Shown here piece by piece: positions 15,037 through 23,348 of a stretch of 64,000 bases of DNA. Position 1 is the stretch's first letter. The number at the start of each line of letters is the position of its first letter. The position numbers and the translations under genes are program-made. Below the pieces are notes generated by a model. It was not told the origin of the DNA, did no database searches, and saw nothing but the letters and a program-made list of their open reading frames with translations. The stretch is from UBA1181 sp045600225. GTDB taxonomy: Bacteria > Bacteroidota > Bacteroidia > Bacteroidales > Paludibacteraceae. The stretch covers positions 1 to 64,000 of the forward strand of contig JAZRXL010000068.1 of the NCBI GenBank assembly GCA_045600225.1. Reading direction: 5' to 3'.

Positions 15037-16560
15037 TTACCATCTCATATTATTGCGTTTGCCAAATTCTTTCCAACGACTAATTGGACGATTGTCATTA
15101 GAAGCACATACGTTTGGTTTCTCCTCATTCATCAGATAGTCAAAGTAGGCTGCAATGGCTGCGATATCCTCAGCTTTGTGTGTCTCCTCAGAATCCTCTT
15201 CCAATGTAATCTTCTCCAAAACTTCCTTGTTGTTCTCAAGGAAAGATGTAGTATAGTGTCCTTTGACAAAATCAGGCACTTCTAATATCTTACGGAGGTA
15301 AGAAAGGTTAGTTTTGGTACCTGTAATCTTATATTCGTAAAGCACACGACGCATACGTTCAATCGCATATGTTCTGTTAGCTGCCCAAACAACCAACTTG
15401 CTCAACATTGAATCGTAGTAGATAGGAATTTCGTATCCCTCATAGCAGAAACTGTCAACGCGAACTCCAATACCTGAAGGCTCTGTCATTAATTTAATGA
15501 TACCTGGGGTAGGGGTGAAGTTATTCTCTGCATCCTCTGCGCAAATACGACACTCTATGGCGTGACCTCTTTGGGATAGGTCCTCTTGTTTGAAACGCAA
15601 CTTTTCTCCGTCAGCAACCTTGATCTGCTCTTTTACCAAATCAATACCCAAAACCTCCTCAGTAATTGGATGTTCAACTTGTAAACGGGTATTCATTTCA
15701 AGGAAGTAGTAGTTTTGCTTGTCATCCACCATGAACTCGATTGTTCCTGCTCCTTCGTACTTTACAGCAGATGCTGCACGAACGGCAATTGCCCCCATTT
15801 CTTTTCTTGTCTTGTCGGAAATGAAAGGAGATGGAGTCTCTTCAATTACCTTTTGGTGTTTTCTTTGTATAGAACATTCGCGCTCGAATAGATGAACTAC
15901 ATTTCCATGCTTGTCGGCTAATACTTGGAACTCAATATGGTGAGGGTTCTCGATTAGTTTCTCAATGTAAACTGTACCATTAGCAAAAGAAGACTCAGCC
16001 TCTGAAATAGCACTTTCGTAAGCATTCTTCAACTCGCTAATCTCTCTAATAATACGGATTCCTTTTCCTCCACCTCCTGCAGAGGCTTTGATCATGACAG
16101 GTAGACCAATTTGCTTTGCAGTTTCCAAAGCCTCTTCGTAAGATTTAAGAGGACTCTCTGTTCCTGGTACAACGGGAACACCTGCAGCGATCATTAGTTT
16201 TCTTGCGGTGATCTTATCACCCATATCACGGATTGCTTGGTGAGGAGCACCAATAAAGATGATGCCTTCTTTCTCGCATCGCTCTGCAAAATCAGCATTC
16301 TCTGAAAGAAAGCCATATCCAGGATGGATAGCATCTGCATTGAATTTCTTCGCTGCAGCAATGATGTTCTCAACATTCAAGTAACTTGCTGATGATTGAG
16401 CAGGACCAATACAAACTGCTTCGTCTGCAAAGAAAACATGTCTTGAGGTACGGTCTGCTTCTGAATAAACTGCTAATGTCTTGATCCCCATCTCTCTACA
16501 AGAGCGCATCACACGCATTGCAATTTCACCTCTGTTAGCAACCAGAATTTTAGATATCAT
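15037..16560 (-). CDS. Biotin carboxylase subunit of acyl-CoA carboxylase
   Basis: MISKILVANRGEIAMRVMR at 16560 is the conserved N-terminus; an ATG two codons upstream (16566) is possible. About 507 residues. ATP-grasp motifs are clear: IKASAGGGGKGIR, the ECSIQRKHQK loop, and the catalytic FLEMNTRLQVEHPITE. The C-terminal 60 residues beyond the usual carboxylase core (EEDSEETHKAEDIAAIAAYF) are an extension like that in PccA-type subunits of Bacteroidetes. It carboxylates the biotin of the carrier protein using ATP and bicarbonate. First gene of a three-gene operon, with promoter at 16728-16735. Confidence 0.93.
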   Translation of the reverse strand: MISKILVANRGEIAMRVMRSCREMGIKTLAVYSEADRTSRHVFFADEAVCIGPAQSSASYLNVENIIAAAKKFNADAIHPGYGFLSENADFAERCEKEGIIFIGAPHQAIRDMGDKITARKLMIAAGVPVVPGTESPLKSYEEALETAKQIGLPVMIKASAGGGGKGIRIIREISELKNAYESAISEAESSFANGTVYIEKLIENPHHIEFQVLADKHGNVVHLFERECSIQRKHQKVIEETPSPFISDKTRKEMGAIAVRAASAVKYEGAGTIEFMVDDKQNYYFLEMNTRLQVEHPITEEVLGIDLVKEQIKVADGEKLRFKQEDLSQRGHAIECRICAEDAENNFTPTPGIIKLMTEPSGIGVRVDSFCYEGYEIPIYYDSMLSKLVVWAANRTYAIERMRRVLYEYKITGTKTNLSYLRKILEVPDFVKGHYTTSFLENNKEVLEKITLEEDSEETHKAEDIAAIAAYFDYLMNEEKPNVCASNDNRPISRWKEFGKRNNMRW

Positions 16561-16727
16561 ATACAAAACATTTTTGATAGGAATTGCGCTCGTACATGCT
16601 TGTTAATTTATATCTCTCACTATGCTGATAACGGCGGATTCCTTTTCGATTTTCAACTATTTTATTGTTGTTGACTTGTTATTATTGCAAGAAAAAACAT
16701 CGACTTGCTATCAAGCCAAAATCGGAG

Positions 16728-16735
16728 CAAAGATA
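16728..16735 (-). promoter_or_regulatory. -7 promoter box of the carboxylase operon
   Basis: Minus strand TATCTTTG, a consensus -7 box, with ATTGC about 19 bases upstream as a weak -33 element. It leaves a leader of about 150 bases before the start at 16560. Confidence 0.6.
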
Positions 16736-16860
16736 CATCCTTTTTTTTAAACTTGCAATATTCAAAATACTAATTGCATAAAATATTATAAAATGTGTAA
16801 TTATGTTAATTAGTTTTAAAATGATGGTTGAAAAAAATCTAAAATCTTTTTGAAAAACCC

Positions 16861-16892
16861 TTTGTATGTTATATGCGCTTTTTATACATTTG
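16861..16892 (+). promoter_or_regulatory. Bacteroidetes promoter (TTTG-N20-TACATTTG)
   Basis: TTTG at 16861-16864 and TACATTTG at 16885-16892, spaced by 20 bases, form a full promoter pointing at the DASS transporter gene; transcription should begin near 16899. Confidence 0.75.
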
Positions 16893-16978
16893 CGGAGTTT
16901 TTTTCCAGAGGGTTTACGTCTCTATTGGATTGATTATTTTAATAGGTATATAAAGCAGAAAATTTTAATTTATTTTTT

Positions 16979-18556
16979 ATGGATAGTAATAAGAATGGCG
17001 CTCCTTCATTGGATAAGGAACGCCAAAAGCGTAAAAAAATCATTGGAATGGCTGCGTCTGTCATCCTTACATTGATTGTTTGGTTGATGCCGACGGCCTC
17101 ATTTGGTGTTCCTGGCTTAACAGTCGTGGAGCAAAGAATTATTGCAATTTTCGTTTTGGCAGCTGTCATGTGGATTTTGGAGCCAATTCCAATCTGGGGA
17201 ACATCTGTAGTGGTAATGGTTCTTATGTTGTTGACCACATCCAATAGTATGATTAGTTTCTTCCATGACTCGATGACACCGGAGATGATTAAGGAGTTGG
17301 GTAAGAATTCAACAACTATGATCGATGGTAATTTAACACCTATTTTGAGTGCAAAAGCTATTATGGCTGCATTTGCAGATCCAACAGTTATGCTCTTTAT
17401 GGGAGGTTTCGTATTAGCTATTGCTGCCACAAAATATAAATTGGATGCTACCTTGGCAAGTGCAATTTTGAAACCATTTGGAACAAAACCTAAGTTCGTT
17501 ATGTTAGGTTTCATCGTTGTAACTGCATTTTTGTCTATGTTCATGAGTAATACCGCAACTGCCGCTATGATGATTGCCATCTTGGTTCCTGTATTAAGCG
17601 CAATGCCTGAATCTGATAATAAGGGACGTGTTGGTTTGGCTCTTTCTATTCCGGTAGCTGCTAACATTGGTGGTATTGGTTCTCCTATCGGAACACCTCC
17701 AAATGTTGTTGCAGTTGGTTGGTTAGAGAAGGCTGGTGTAGGTATTGGCTTTGGTACTTGGATGATGGTGATGGTTCCAGTAGCTGCATTGATCCTTTTC
17801 ATTGCTTGGGTTTTCCTTTGCAAAATGTTCCCAACTAAACAAGAGAAGATCGAAGTTAAGTTGGATGGTGAAGTGGACAAGAGTCCTAAGGCACTAGTTG
17901 TGTATATTACATTCGCCCTAACTATCTTCTTGTGGGTTTTCGGTAAAGATGGTCTTTCAATTGGTGATTTTACCATTATTCCATCTTTGGGATTAAGTGC
18001 CAATGTTGTTGCTTTGTTGCCTTTTGCAGTTTTCTGTATCACTGGTGTTTTTGAAAAGAAAGATTTGGCAAAGATCGATTGGGATGTGCTTTGGCTTGTA
18101 GCTGGAGGTTTTGCATTAGGTGTTGGATTGGAAGGCAAGTTGGGTCCTGACGGACTCACAATGTCTAAACACATTGTAGGTTCTATTGATTTTAGCACTT
18201 GGCAGACTTTTGCATTGATTGTTGGTTCTGGTGTACTATGTTTGGTAATGTCAACATTTATGTCTAACTCTGCTACTGCAGCTTTGTTGATTCCTATTTT
18301 TGTGGCCTTGGCACAAGACCCTGCCATGGCGGCTAAGTTGGAGCCTTATGGTGGTATTACTACTTTGATTGTAGGTTTGGCACTTTCTGCTTCTTTTGCG
18401 ATGTCGTTGCCAATTTCCACTCCTCCAAATGCAATTGCATATTCAAAGGGATTCATCAAGCAAAAGGAAATGGCTTTGGTTGGAATCTTCGTTGGTGTGA
18501 TTAGTTTGATTATTGGTTATTTTGTATTATTCAACTTTAGTGGATTGTTGAAATAA
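16979..18556 (+). CDS. DASS/SLC13 family sodium-coupled anion symporter
   Basis: The 525-residue membrane protein has about 11-12 helices and the two SNT signatures of the divalent anion:Na+ symporter family: SNTATAAMM near residue 190 and SNSATAALL near residue 428, each followed by a hairpin with GSPIGTPPN and SLPISTPPN. These bind substrate carboxylates and Na+ in VcINDY. Likely substrates are C4-dicarboxylates such as succinate or fumarate. Its position between a propionyl-CoA-type carboxylase operon (divergent) and a porin gene (downstream) supports a role in dicarboxylate metabolism; sulfate cannot be excluded from sequence alone. A large minus-strand frame over this gene is an antisense shadow. 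Confidence 0.9.
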   Translation: MDSNKNGAPSLDKERQKRKKIIGMAASVILTLIVWLMPTASFGVPGLTVVEQRIIAIFVLAAVMWILEPIPIWGTSVVVMVLMLLTTSNSMISFFHDSMTPEMIKELGKNSTTMIDGNLTPILSAKAIMAAFADPTVMLFMGGFVLAIAATKYKLDATLASAILKPFGTKPKFVMLGFIVVTAFLSMFMSNTATAAMMIAILVPVLSAMPESDNKGRVGLALSIPVAANIGGIGSPIGTPPNVVAVGWLEKAGVGIGFGTWMMVMVPVAALILFIAWVFLCKMFPTKQEKIEVKLDGEVDKSPKALVVYITFALTIFLWVFGKDGLSIGDFTIIPSLGLSANVVALLPFAVFCITGVFEKKDLAKIDWDVLWLVAGGFALGVGLEGKLGPDGLTMSKHIVGSIDFSTWQTFALIVGSGVLCLVMSTFMSNSATAALLIPIFVALAQDPAMAAKLEPYGGITTLIVGLALSASFAMSLPISTPPNAIAYSKGFIKQKEMALVGIFVGVISLIIGYFVLFNFSGLLK

Positions 18557-18582
18557 TATGCCATCAATATTGAGATAGTTGT

Positions 18583-18631
18583 GAATTGCGAGTTATGGAT
18601 CTTTATGATCTGTGACTCGTAGTTCTTTTTT
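18583..18631 (+). terminator. Terminator or attenuator between DASS transporter and porin
   Basis: A 19-base imperfect stem (18583-18601 with 18607-18625, several G-U pairs, loop of 5) is followed by six T. It lies between the transporter and the porin starting at 18648, so the porin may be transcribed by partial readthrough or from its own unseen promoter. Confidence 0.6.
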
Positions 18632-18647
18632 ATAAATTATAAATAAA

Positions 18648-20051
18648 ATGAAACGATTTTTTGCTTTGGCAGCGACTGTGTTGTCGCTTAATGCATTGTC
18701 AGCCCAAGATACTATTGTGGCTAAAGTAGTTTCCGAGGAACCTGCAAATGCAGAGGTTGCTCAGGAGAAACCAAAGAATGGAGGAAAGGTGAAATTTAAA
18801 CCTTATGGATTCATTCGTAACTATTTTTACTACGATTCTCGTCAAAACATCCAATCAAATGCAGGTTTGTATAATCAAATACCAAAGGATGAGAGTTGGA
18901 ATGAGACTCATGATGAGGATTTGAATGCACTTCCTTCTGCTACTTTCTTGGCAATCACTTCTCGTCTTGGTTTAGATGTGTCAGGTGTAAGAGCGCTAAA
19001 CGCTGATTTGTCTGCTAAGATTGAGACTGACTTTTGTGGTTTTGCTCAAAGCACAACAATGCTTCGTATTCGTCAGGCTTATATGAAGATGAAGTGGGAG
19101 CACCATTCATTCTTGGCTGGACAGGCTTGGCATCCGATGACTGGAGATCTTCCTGACGTATTGGGCTTGGCTTCTGGTTCTCCATTCCAACCATTTAGCC
19201 GTTCTCCTCAATTGAGATATGACTATACAATTAGCAAGATGCGTTTCACAGGAGCTGCTATCTGGCAATTCCAATACAAGTCGGTAGGACCTAATGGAAA
19301 GTCTGAGGATTATCTGAACAAAGGCATAATGCCGGAATTCTTCTTGGGATTGGACTATGCAAATGAAAAAGGTTTCCAAATTGGAGCTGGTGTTGATTTG
19401 TTGAGATTGAGACCTCGTACTACTATGGAGACAGCTTATCAGTATGATGCAGTTGTCTCTGATACAATCTCTTTAGGTGATGGTATATTCAAGGTTCAAG
19501 AGAGAGATACTGTAATGACAGGAAAGACAAAGCGTATTGTTAAAGAGTATGCTTTCTCTGTTTCTCCTATGATGTTCATTAATTACAAACATGATAAGTT
19601 CTTGCTTCGTTGGAAGGGAGTGTTTGGTCAAAATACTGCTCATTTGAATATGATGAGTGGATATGGAGTGACAGCAGTAAATGAGGATGGAACATACGAG
19701 TACTCTCCATTGAGAAGCTTCTCAACATGGTTGAACCTTTCTTATGGTTCTAAGTTCAAGGTAAACCTATTTGGTGGTTACTTCAAGAATTTTGGAATGA
19801 AAGAAGCTTTAGCTGGTGATTTGTATGTAAACGGAGCTTCTAATATTGATTATATTTGGCGTGTATGTCCAGCATTGACTTACAACATGAACAAGTTGAC
19901 ATTTGGTGTAGAATATGAGTTGACAACTGTAGGTTATGGAAATACAGCGGATAAGTCGCTTAAGAATGGTCACGATGAGTTTGGAAAGGTCGTTGCAGAC
20001 CACAATGTAATGAATAACCGTGTATGTGTTATGATTAAATATGCTTGGTAA
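18648..20051 (+). CDS. DcaP-like outer membrane porin
   Basis: The 467-residue product has a signal peptide (cleavage near LSAQ) and beta-barrel strands ending in aromatic residues throughout: KPYGFIRNYFYYDSRQN, LRIRQAYMKMKWEHHSFLAGQAWHP, and C-terminal NNRVCVMIKYAW with a terminal aromatic residue. The order of motifs (FGFIRxxFxxD…SRLGLDV…AKIETDF…RIRQAYM…GQxWxP) fits DcaP-type porins, which in Gram-negatives conduct dicarboxylates. It follows the DASS transporter by 91 bases, so the pair may form an outer/inner membrane route for the same anions (inference). Confidence 0.85.
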   Translation: MKRFFALAATVLSLNALSAQDTIVAKVVSEEPANAEVAQEKPKNGGKVKFKPYGFIRNYFYYDSRQNIQSNAGLYNQIPKDESWNETHDEDLNALPSATFLAITSRLGLDVSGVRALNADLSAKIETDFCGFAQSTTMLRIRQAYMKMKWEHHSFLAGQAWHPMTGDLPDVLGLASGSPFQPFSRSPQLRYDYTISKMRFTGAAIWQFQYKSVGPNGKSEDYLNKGIMPEFFLGLDYANEKGFQIGAGVDLLRLRPRTTMETAYQYDAVVSDTISLGDGIFKVQERDTVMTGKTKRIVKEYAFSVSPMMFINYKHDKFLLRWKGVFGQNTAHLNMMSGYGVTAVNEDGTYEYSPLRSFSTWLNLSYGSKFKVNLFGGYFKNFGMKEALAGDLYVNGASNIDYIWRVCPALTYNMNKLTFGVEYELTTVGYGNTADKSLKNGHDEFGKVVADHNVMNNRVCVMIKYAW

Positions 20052-20138
20052 TCGACGGTACCTATTGCTATAATTGATTGCTCAAATATAGCTTCTGTCC
20101 AAAAGTTTACAAGCGAATTTTAATACTTAAAAAAAGAG

Positions 20139-20175
20139 TAGGGATGTAATTTTTAATATTATGTCCCTATTTTTT
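20139..20175 (+). terminator. Terminator after the porin gene, hairpin copy 1
   Basis: TAGGGATGTAAT (20139-20150) pairs with ATTATGTCCCTA (20158-20169) with two G-U pairs, followed by a run of T. It ends the porin transcript. Confidence 0.75.
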
Positions 20176-20322
20176 GTGGATGTTTATAATGCGTAAAATA
20201 AAGGATTCGTCTGCATTTGTCTTTAATGTAAAGGATGGCAGTTTTAGCACGCATTGATTTATGAAGACGATTTTATTTATCTGATAATTAATGAATTATC
20301 ATTTTGTTAATAACTTAATTGA

Positions 20323-20360
20323 ATAGGGATGTAATTATTAAAATTATATCCCTATTTTTG
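20323..20360 (+). terminator. Second copy of the same hairpin, upstream of nrdD
   Basis: ATAGGGATGTAATT (20323-20336) pairs with AATTATATCCCTAT (20342-20355) and is followed by T4-G. Twelve bases of each arm are shared with the first copy, including GGGATGTAAT. No gene ends just before it, so it may be a duplicated terminator or an attenuator in the nrdD leader. Confidence 0.6.
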
Positions 20361-20523
20361 TTTTGTCCTTCTGACTTGTTCGAAATGTAGTAAATAGGGA
20401 AGTTTGTTGGATGTTTGATTGTTTTTCTGCAGATTCATTTTGAATAGTGATGATTTCAGTCATCTGAGGACTAACATATATCGGAAAAAAATTAATATAA
20501 AAACATAAAGAATTAAAGATAAA

Positions 20524-22611
20524 ATGAGTGGAAATATTTTTATCGTAAAGCGAGACGGAAAGGCTGAGCCTTTTTCTGTGGACAAGATAAAAAATGCGGT
20601 ATCTCGAGCATTTTTGTCTGTAGGAAGTTTCGCTACACAGGAGATTTTGACGGACATTTTAGGACGTCTTAGCATTCACAACGGAATGAGTGTTGAAGAG
20701 ATTCAAAACCAGGTAGAGTTTTCTTTGATGACGGAGAAGTATTTTTCTGTTGCAAAGTCTTACATCTTGTATAGACAAAAGCATTTGGAGGATCGTGAGG
20801 TTAGAGATAAACTTCAGTTCTTGACAGATTATAGTAATGCTTCGAATTCTGCATCTGGTAGTAAATACGATGCGAATGCAAATGTGGAGAATAAAAATAT
20901 TGCTACATTAATAGGTGAGTTGCCAAAATCAAACTTCATTCGTTTGAATCGTCGTTTGTTGGTGGATCGCTTGAAGGAGATGTATGGAAAAGAGATTTCT
21001 GACAAATATCTTCACTTGTTGAACCAACACTTCATCTATAAGAATGATGAGACAAGTTTGGCTAACTATTGTGCAAGTATCACAATGTATCCATGGTTGA
21101 TTGGTGGTACTATCGCAATTGGAGGTAACTCAAAAAAACCAACTAATTTGAAGTCGTTCTGTGGTGGTTTCGTAAATATGGTATTTATGGTGTCTAGCAT
21201 GTTGAGTGGTGCTTGTGCTACACCTGAATTCCTTATGTATATGAACTACTTTATCCAAAAGGAGTATGGACAGGACTATTATAAGGATCCAGATAGAATT
21301 GTGGATTTGTCTACTCGTCAACGTTCTTTGGATAAGGTTATTACTGATTGTTTCGAGCAAATCGTATATTCTATCAACCAACCAACAGGAGCTCGTAACT
21401 TCCAAGCTGTATTCTGGAATATCTCTTACTACGATAAATATTATTTCAATAGTTTGTTTGAGAACTTTGTATTCCCTGATGGATCTCGTCCAGATTGGGC
21501 ATCTTTGAGTTGGTTGCAAAAACGCTTTATGAAGTGGTTCAATGCAGAACGTACAAAGACAGTTCTTACATTCCCTGTCGAGACTATGGCTCTTTTGACA
21601 AAAGATGGAGACGCTATGGATGAGGAGTGGGGTAATTTCACTGCTGAGATGTATTCAGAAGGACACTCGTTCTTTACATATATTAGTGACAACGCAGACT
21701 CATTGAGTAGTTGCTGTCGTTTGAGAAATGAGATTCAAGATAATGGATTTAGCTATACTTTGGGTGCTGGTGGTGTTTCTACAGGATCTAAGAGTGTGTT
21801 GACTATCAACTTGAACCGTTGTGTACAATTTGCAGTTAAGAACGGTATTCCTTACTTGACTTACTTGGAAGAGGTAATCGACCTTACTCATAAGGTTCAA
21901 TTGGCATACAATGAGAACTTGAAGGAGTTGCAAGCAAAAGGTTTGTTGCCTTTGTTTGACGCTGGTTACATCAACTTGTCTCGTCAGTATTTGACAATCG
22001 GTGTAAACGGATTGGTAGAGGCTGCCGAGTTTATGGGTGTTGAAATTAAGGACAATCCTGAATATGTACGCTTCGTTCAAAGCATCTTAGGTTTGGTTGA
22101 ACGTTATAACAAGAAGAACCGCACTAAAGAGGTGATGTTCAACTGCGAAATGATTCCTGCCGAGAATGTAGGTGTTAAGCACGCTAAGTGGGATAGAGAA
22201 GATGGATATACTGTAACAAGAGATTGCTATAACAGCTATTTCTACATTGTAGAAGATACATCTTTGAATGTGGTTGATAAGTTCCGTCTTCACGGTTCTA
22301 AATATATTGAGCATCTAACAGGTGGATCTGCCCTTCATATGAACTTGGAGGAGCACCTTACAAAAGATCAATATCGTCAATTGATCCGCATTGCATCAAA
22401 AGAGGGATGTAACTACTTTACATTTAACATTCCTAACACAGTATGTAACGAGTGTGGTCATATCGACAAGCGTTACTTGAAGGAGTGTCCTCACTGCCAA
22501 AGCAAGAACATCGATTATTTGACTCGTGTCATTGGTTATATGAAGCGTATTAGCAACTTCTCAGAAGCTCGTCAAAAGGAGGCTTCAAGACGCTTTTATG
22601 CTAAATATTGA
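20524..22611 (+). CDS. nrdD: Anaerobic ribonucleoside-triphosphate reductase
   Basis: The 695-residue protein starts with an ATP-cone (IFIVKRDGKAEPFSVDKIKNAV), the allosteric domain of class III reductases. The core follows, with the active-site region around SFCGGFVNMVFMVSSMLSGAC, and the C-terminus has a zinc site (CNECGH…CPHC) and the glycyl radical motif RVIGYM near residue 675. It reduces ribonucleoside triphosphates to deoxy forms under anaerobic conditions. The activase gene nrdG follows 6 bases later. Length fits the family. Confidence 0.95.
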   Translation: MSGNIFIVKRDGKAEPFSVDKIKNAVSRAFLSVGSFATQEILTDILGRLSIHNGMSVEEIQNQVEFSLMTEKYFSVAKSYILYRQKHLEDREVRDKLQFLTDYSNASNSASGSKYDANANVENKNIATLIGELPKSNFIRLNRRLLVDRLKEMYGKEISDKYLHLLNQHFIYKNDETSLANYCASITMYPWLIGGTIAIGGNSKKPTNLKSFCGGFVNMVFMVSSMLSGACATPEFLMYMNYFIQKEYGQDYYKDPDRIVDLSTRQRSLDKVITDCFEQIVYSINQPTGARNFQAVFWNISYYDKYYFNSLFENFVFPDGSRPDWASLSWLQKRFMKWFNAERTKTVLTFPVETMALLTKDGDAMDEEWGNFTAEMYSEGHSFFTYISDNADSLSSCCRLRNEIQDNGFSYTLGAGGVSTGSKSVLTINLNRCVQFAVKNGIPYLTYLEEVIDLTHKVQLAYNENLKELQAKGLLPLFDAGYINLSRQYLTIGVNGLVEAAEFMGVEIKDNPEYVRFVQSILGLVERYNKKNRTKEVMFNCEMIPAENVGVKHAKWDREDGYTVTRDCYNSYFYIVEDTSLNVVDKFRLHGSKYIEHLTGGSALHMNLEEHLTKDQYRQLIRIASKEGCNYFTFNIPNTVCNECGHIDKRYLKECPHCQSKNIDYLTRVIGYMKRISNFSEARQKEASRRFYAKY

Positions 22612-22617
22612 TGCTTT

Positions 22618-23082
22618 ATGCTAAAATATGCTGATTACGACATAGTTTTCCAAGAGATCCCCAATGAGGTGACTTTGGCTATTAACATATCCAATTGCCC
22701 TAATCATTGCGTTGGATGTCATAGCCCATATTTGATGGAGAATGTGGGGGTGGACTTATCGGAAGATGAGTTGGAAAAATTATTGGAGAAGTATGGAAAT
22801 GATATCACTTGCGTCTGTTTTATGGGTGGTGATTCTGAACCTAACTGGGTAGCATATTTAGCGCATTATGTAAAGAGCAGAAAAAAAGAAAATCTTAAGG
22901 TGGGATGGTATTCTGGCAAGACTAAATTGCCAGATCCTTTCCCCTTGAAAGATTTCGATTATGTGAAAATAGGTCCTTATATAGAGGAGTTTGGACCATT
23001 GAAATCAAGAACAACCAATCAGAGATTATATAAGATTGATGAAGTTGGTTTGCAAGATATAACAGATCTGTTTTGGAGATGA
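22618..23082 (+). CDS. nrdG: Anaerobic ribonucleotide reductase activating protein
   Basis: The 154-residue radical SAM protein has the cluster motif CPNHCVGC (Cys27, 31, 34) and the GG-E type segment CFMGGDSEPNW. It uses S-adenosylmethionine to form the glycyl radical on NrdD. It lies 6 bases after nrdD and is surely co-transcribed. The protein is slightly shorter than the E. coli enzyme but has all key cysteines. Confidence 0.93.
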   Translation: MLKYADYDIVFQEIPNEVTLAINISNCPNHCVGCHSPYLMENVGVDLSEDELEKLLEKYGNDITCVCFMGGDSEPNWVAYLAHYVKSRKKENLKVGWYSGKTKLPDPFPLKDFDYVKIGPYIEEFGPLKSRTTNQRLYKIDEVGLQDITDLFWR

Positions 23083-23210
23083 AAATATCTCTTGTTATAT
23101 GACCCTTTTTGTTTGAATTCTCTTGTTATTTATTGATGGGATCTATCTATTAGGAGAGTATTAGATGCACAAGTAAATCTTGGGTTGGATGAGAAAGTAT
23201 ATACTCTTTG

Positions 23211-23260
23211 CCGGTAGGAATTGATACCTATTCATGATATTCATTTTCTTCCTATTCCGG
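23211..23260. other. Imperfect hairpin in the nrdG-DUF4832 gap
   Basis: CCGGTAGGAA (23211-23220) pairs with TTCCTATTCCGG (23249-23260) with a 2-base bulge and a 28-base loop. It lies in the 266-base gap after nrdG, 89 bases before the next gene, without a clear T-run. It could be a weak terminator or a structured leader; the rest of the gap holds nothing that I recognise. Confidence 0.35.
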
Positions 23261-23321
23261 TTTGTAATGCGAAGAAATTCGGAATCTTCTTTTTATCCTT
23301 GTTTGAACGGTGTTATTTTGT

Positions 23322-23329
23322 TAGATTTG
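23322..23329 (+). promoter_or_regulatory. -7 promoter box of the DUF4832 gene
   Basis: TAGATTTG fits TAnnTTTG, 19 bases before the start codon; TTTG at 23302-23305 is a -33 candidate with a short spacing of 16. Confidence 0.5.
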
Positions 23330-23348
23330 TCATACTAAAGCAATAAGT

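Larger units (their letters stand above)
16567..16978. other. Divergent regulatory region between carboxylase operon and DASS transporter
   Basis: This 412-base AT-rich stretch holds no gene. It contains a minus-strand -7 box (16728-16735) for the carboxylase operon and a complete plus-strand promoter (16861-16892) for the transporter. The long leader of the carboxylase operon (about 150 bases) shows no riboswitch that I recognise. Confidence 0.7.
20052..20523. other. Gene-free leader region before nrdD with two matching hairpins
   Basis: No gene is seen in these 472 bases. Two hairpins of nearly the same sequence lie 184 bases apart (20139-20175 and 20323-20360). Apart from these it is AT-rich; I recognise no riboswitch and no NrdR box. 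Confidence 0.6.

Noticed and set aside
12930..16560. Na+-pumping methylmalonyl-CoA decarboxylase
   Set aside because: No membrane beta, gamma or delta subunit is present, while a biotin carboxylase is; an ATP-dependent carboxylase fits better.
16939..18327. Long minus-strand open frame (462 codons) over the DASS transporter
   Set aside because: It is antisense to a clear membrane transporter with both SNT motifs; its translation is a compositional mirror, rich in Ala, Ile, Thr and Pro, with no domain, and the transporter has a full promoter.
20052..20523. Cobalamin riboswitch or NrdR box upstream of nrdD
   Set aside because: No B12-box or paired NrdR-type palindromes were found by reading; only the two hairpins are clear.
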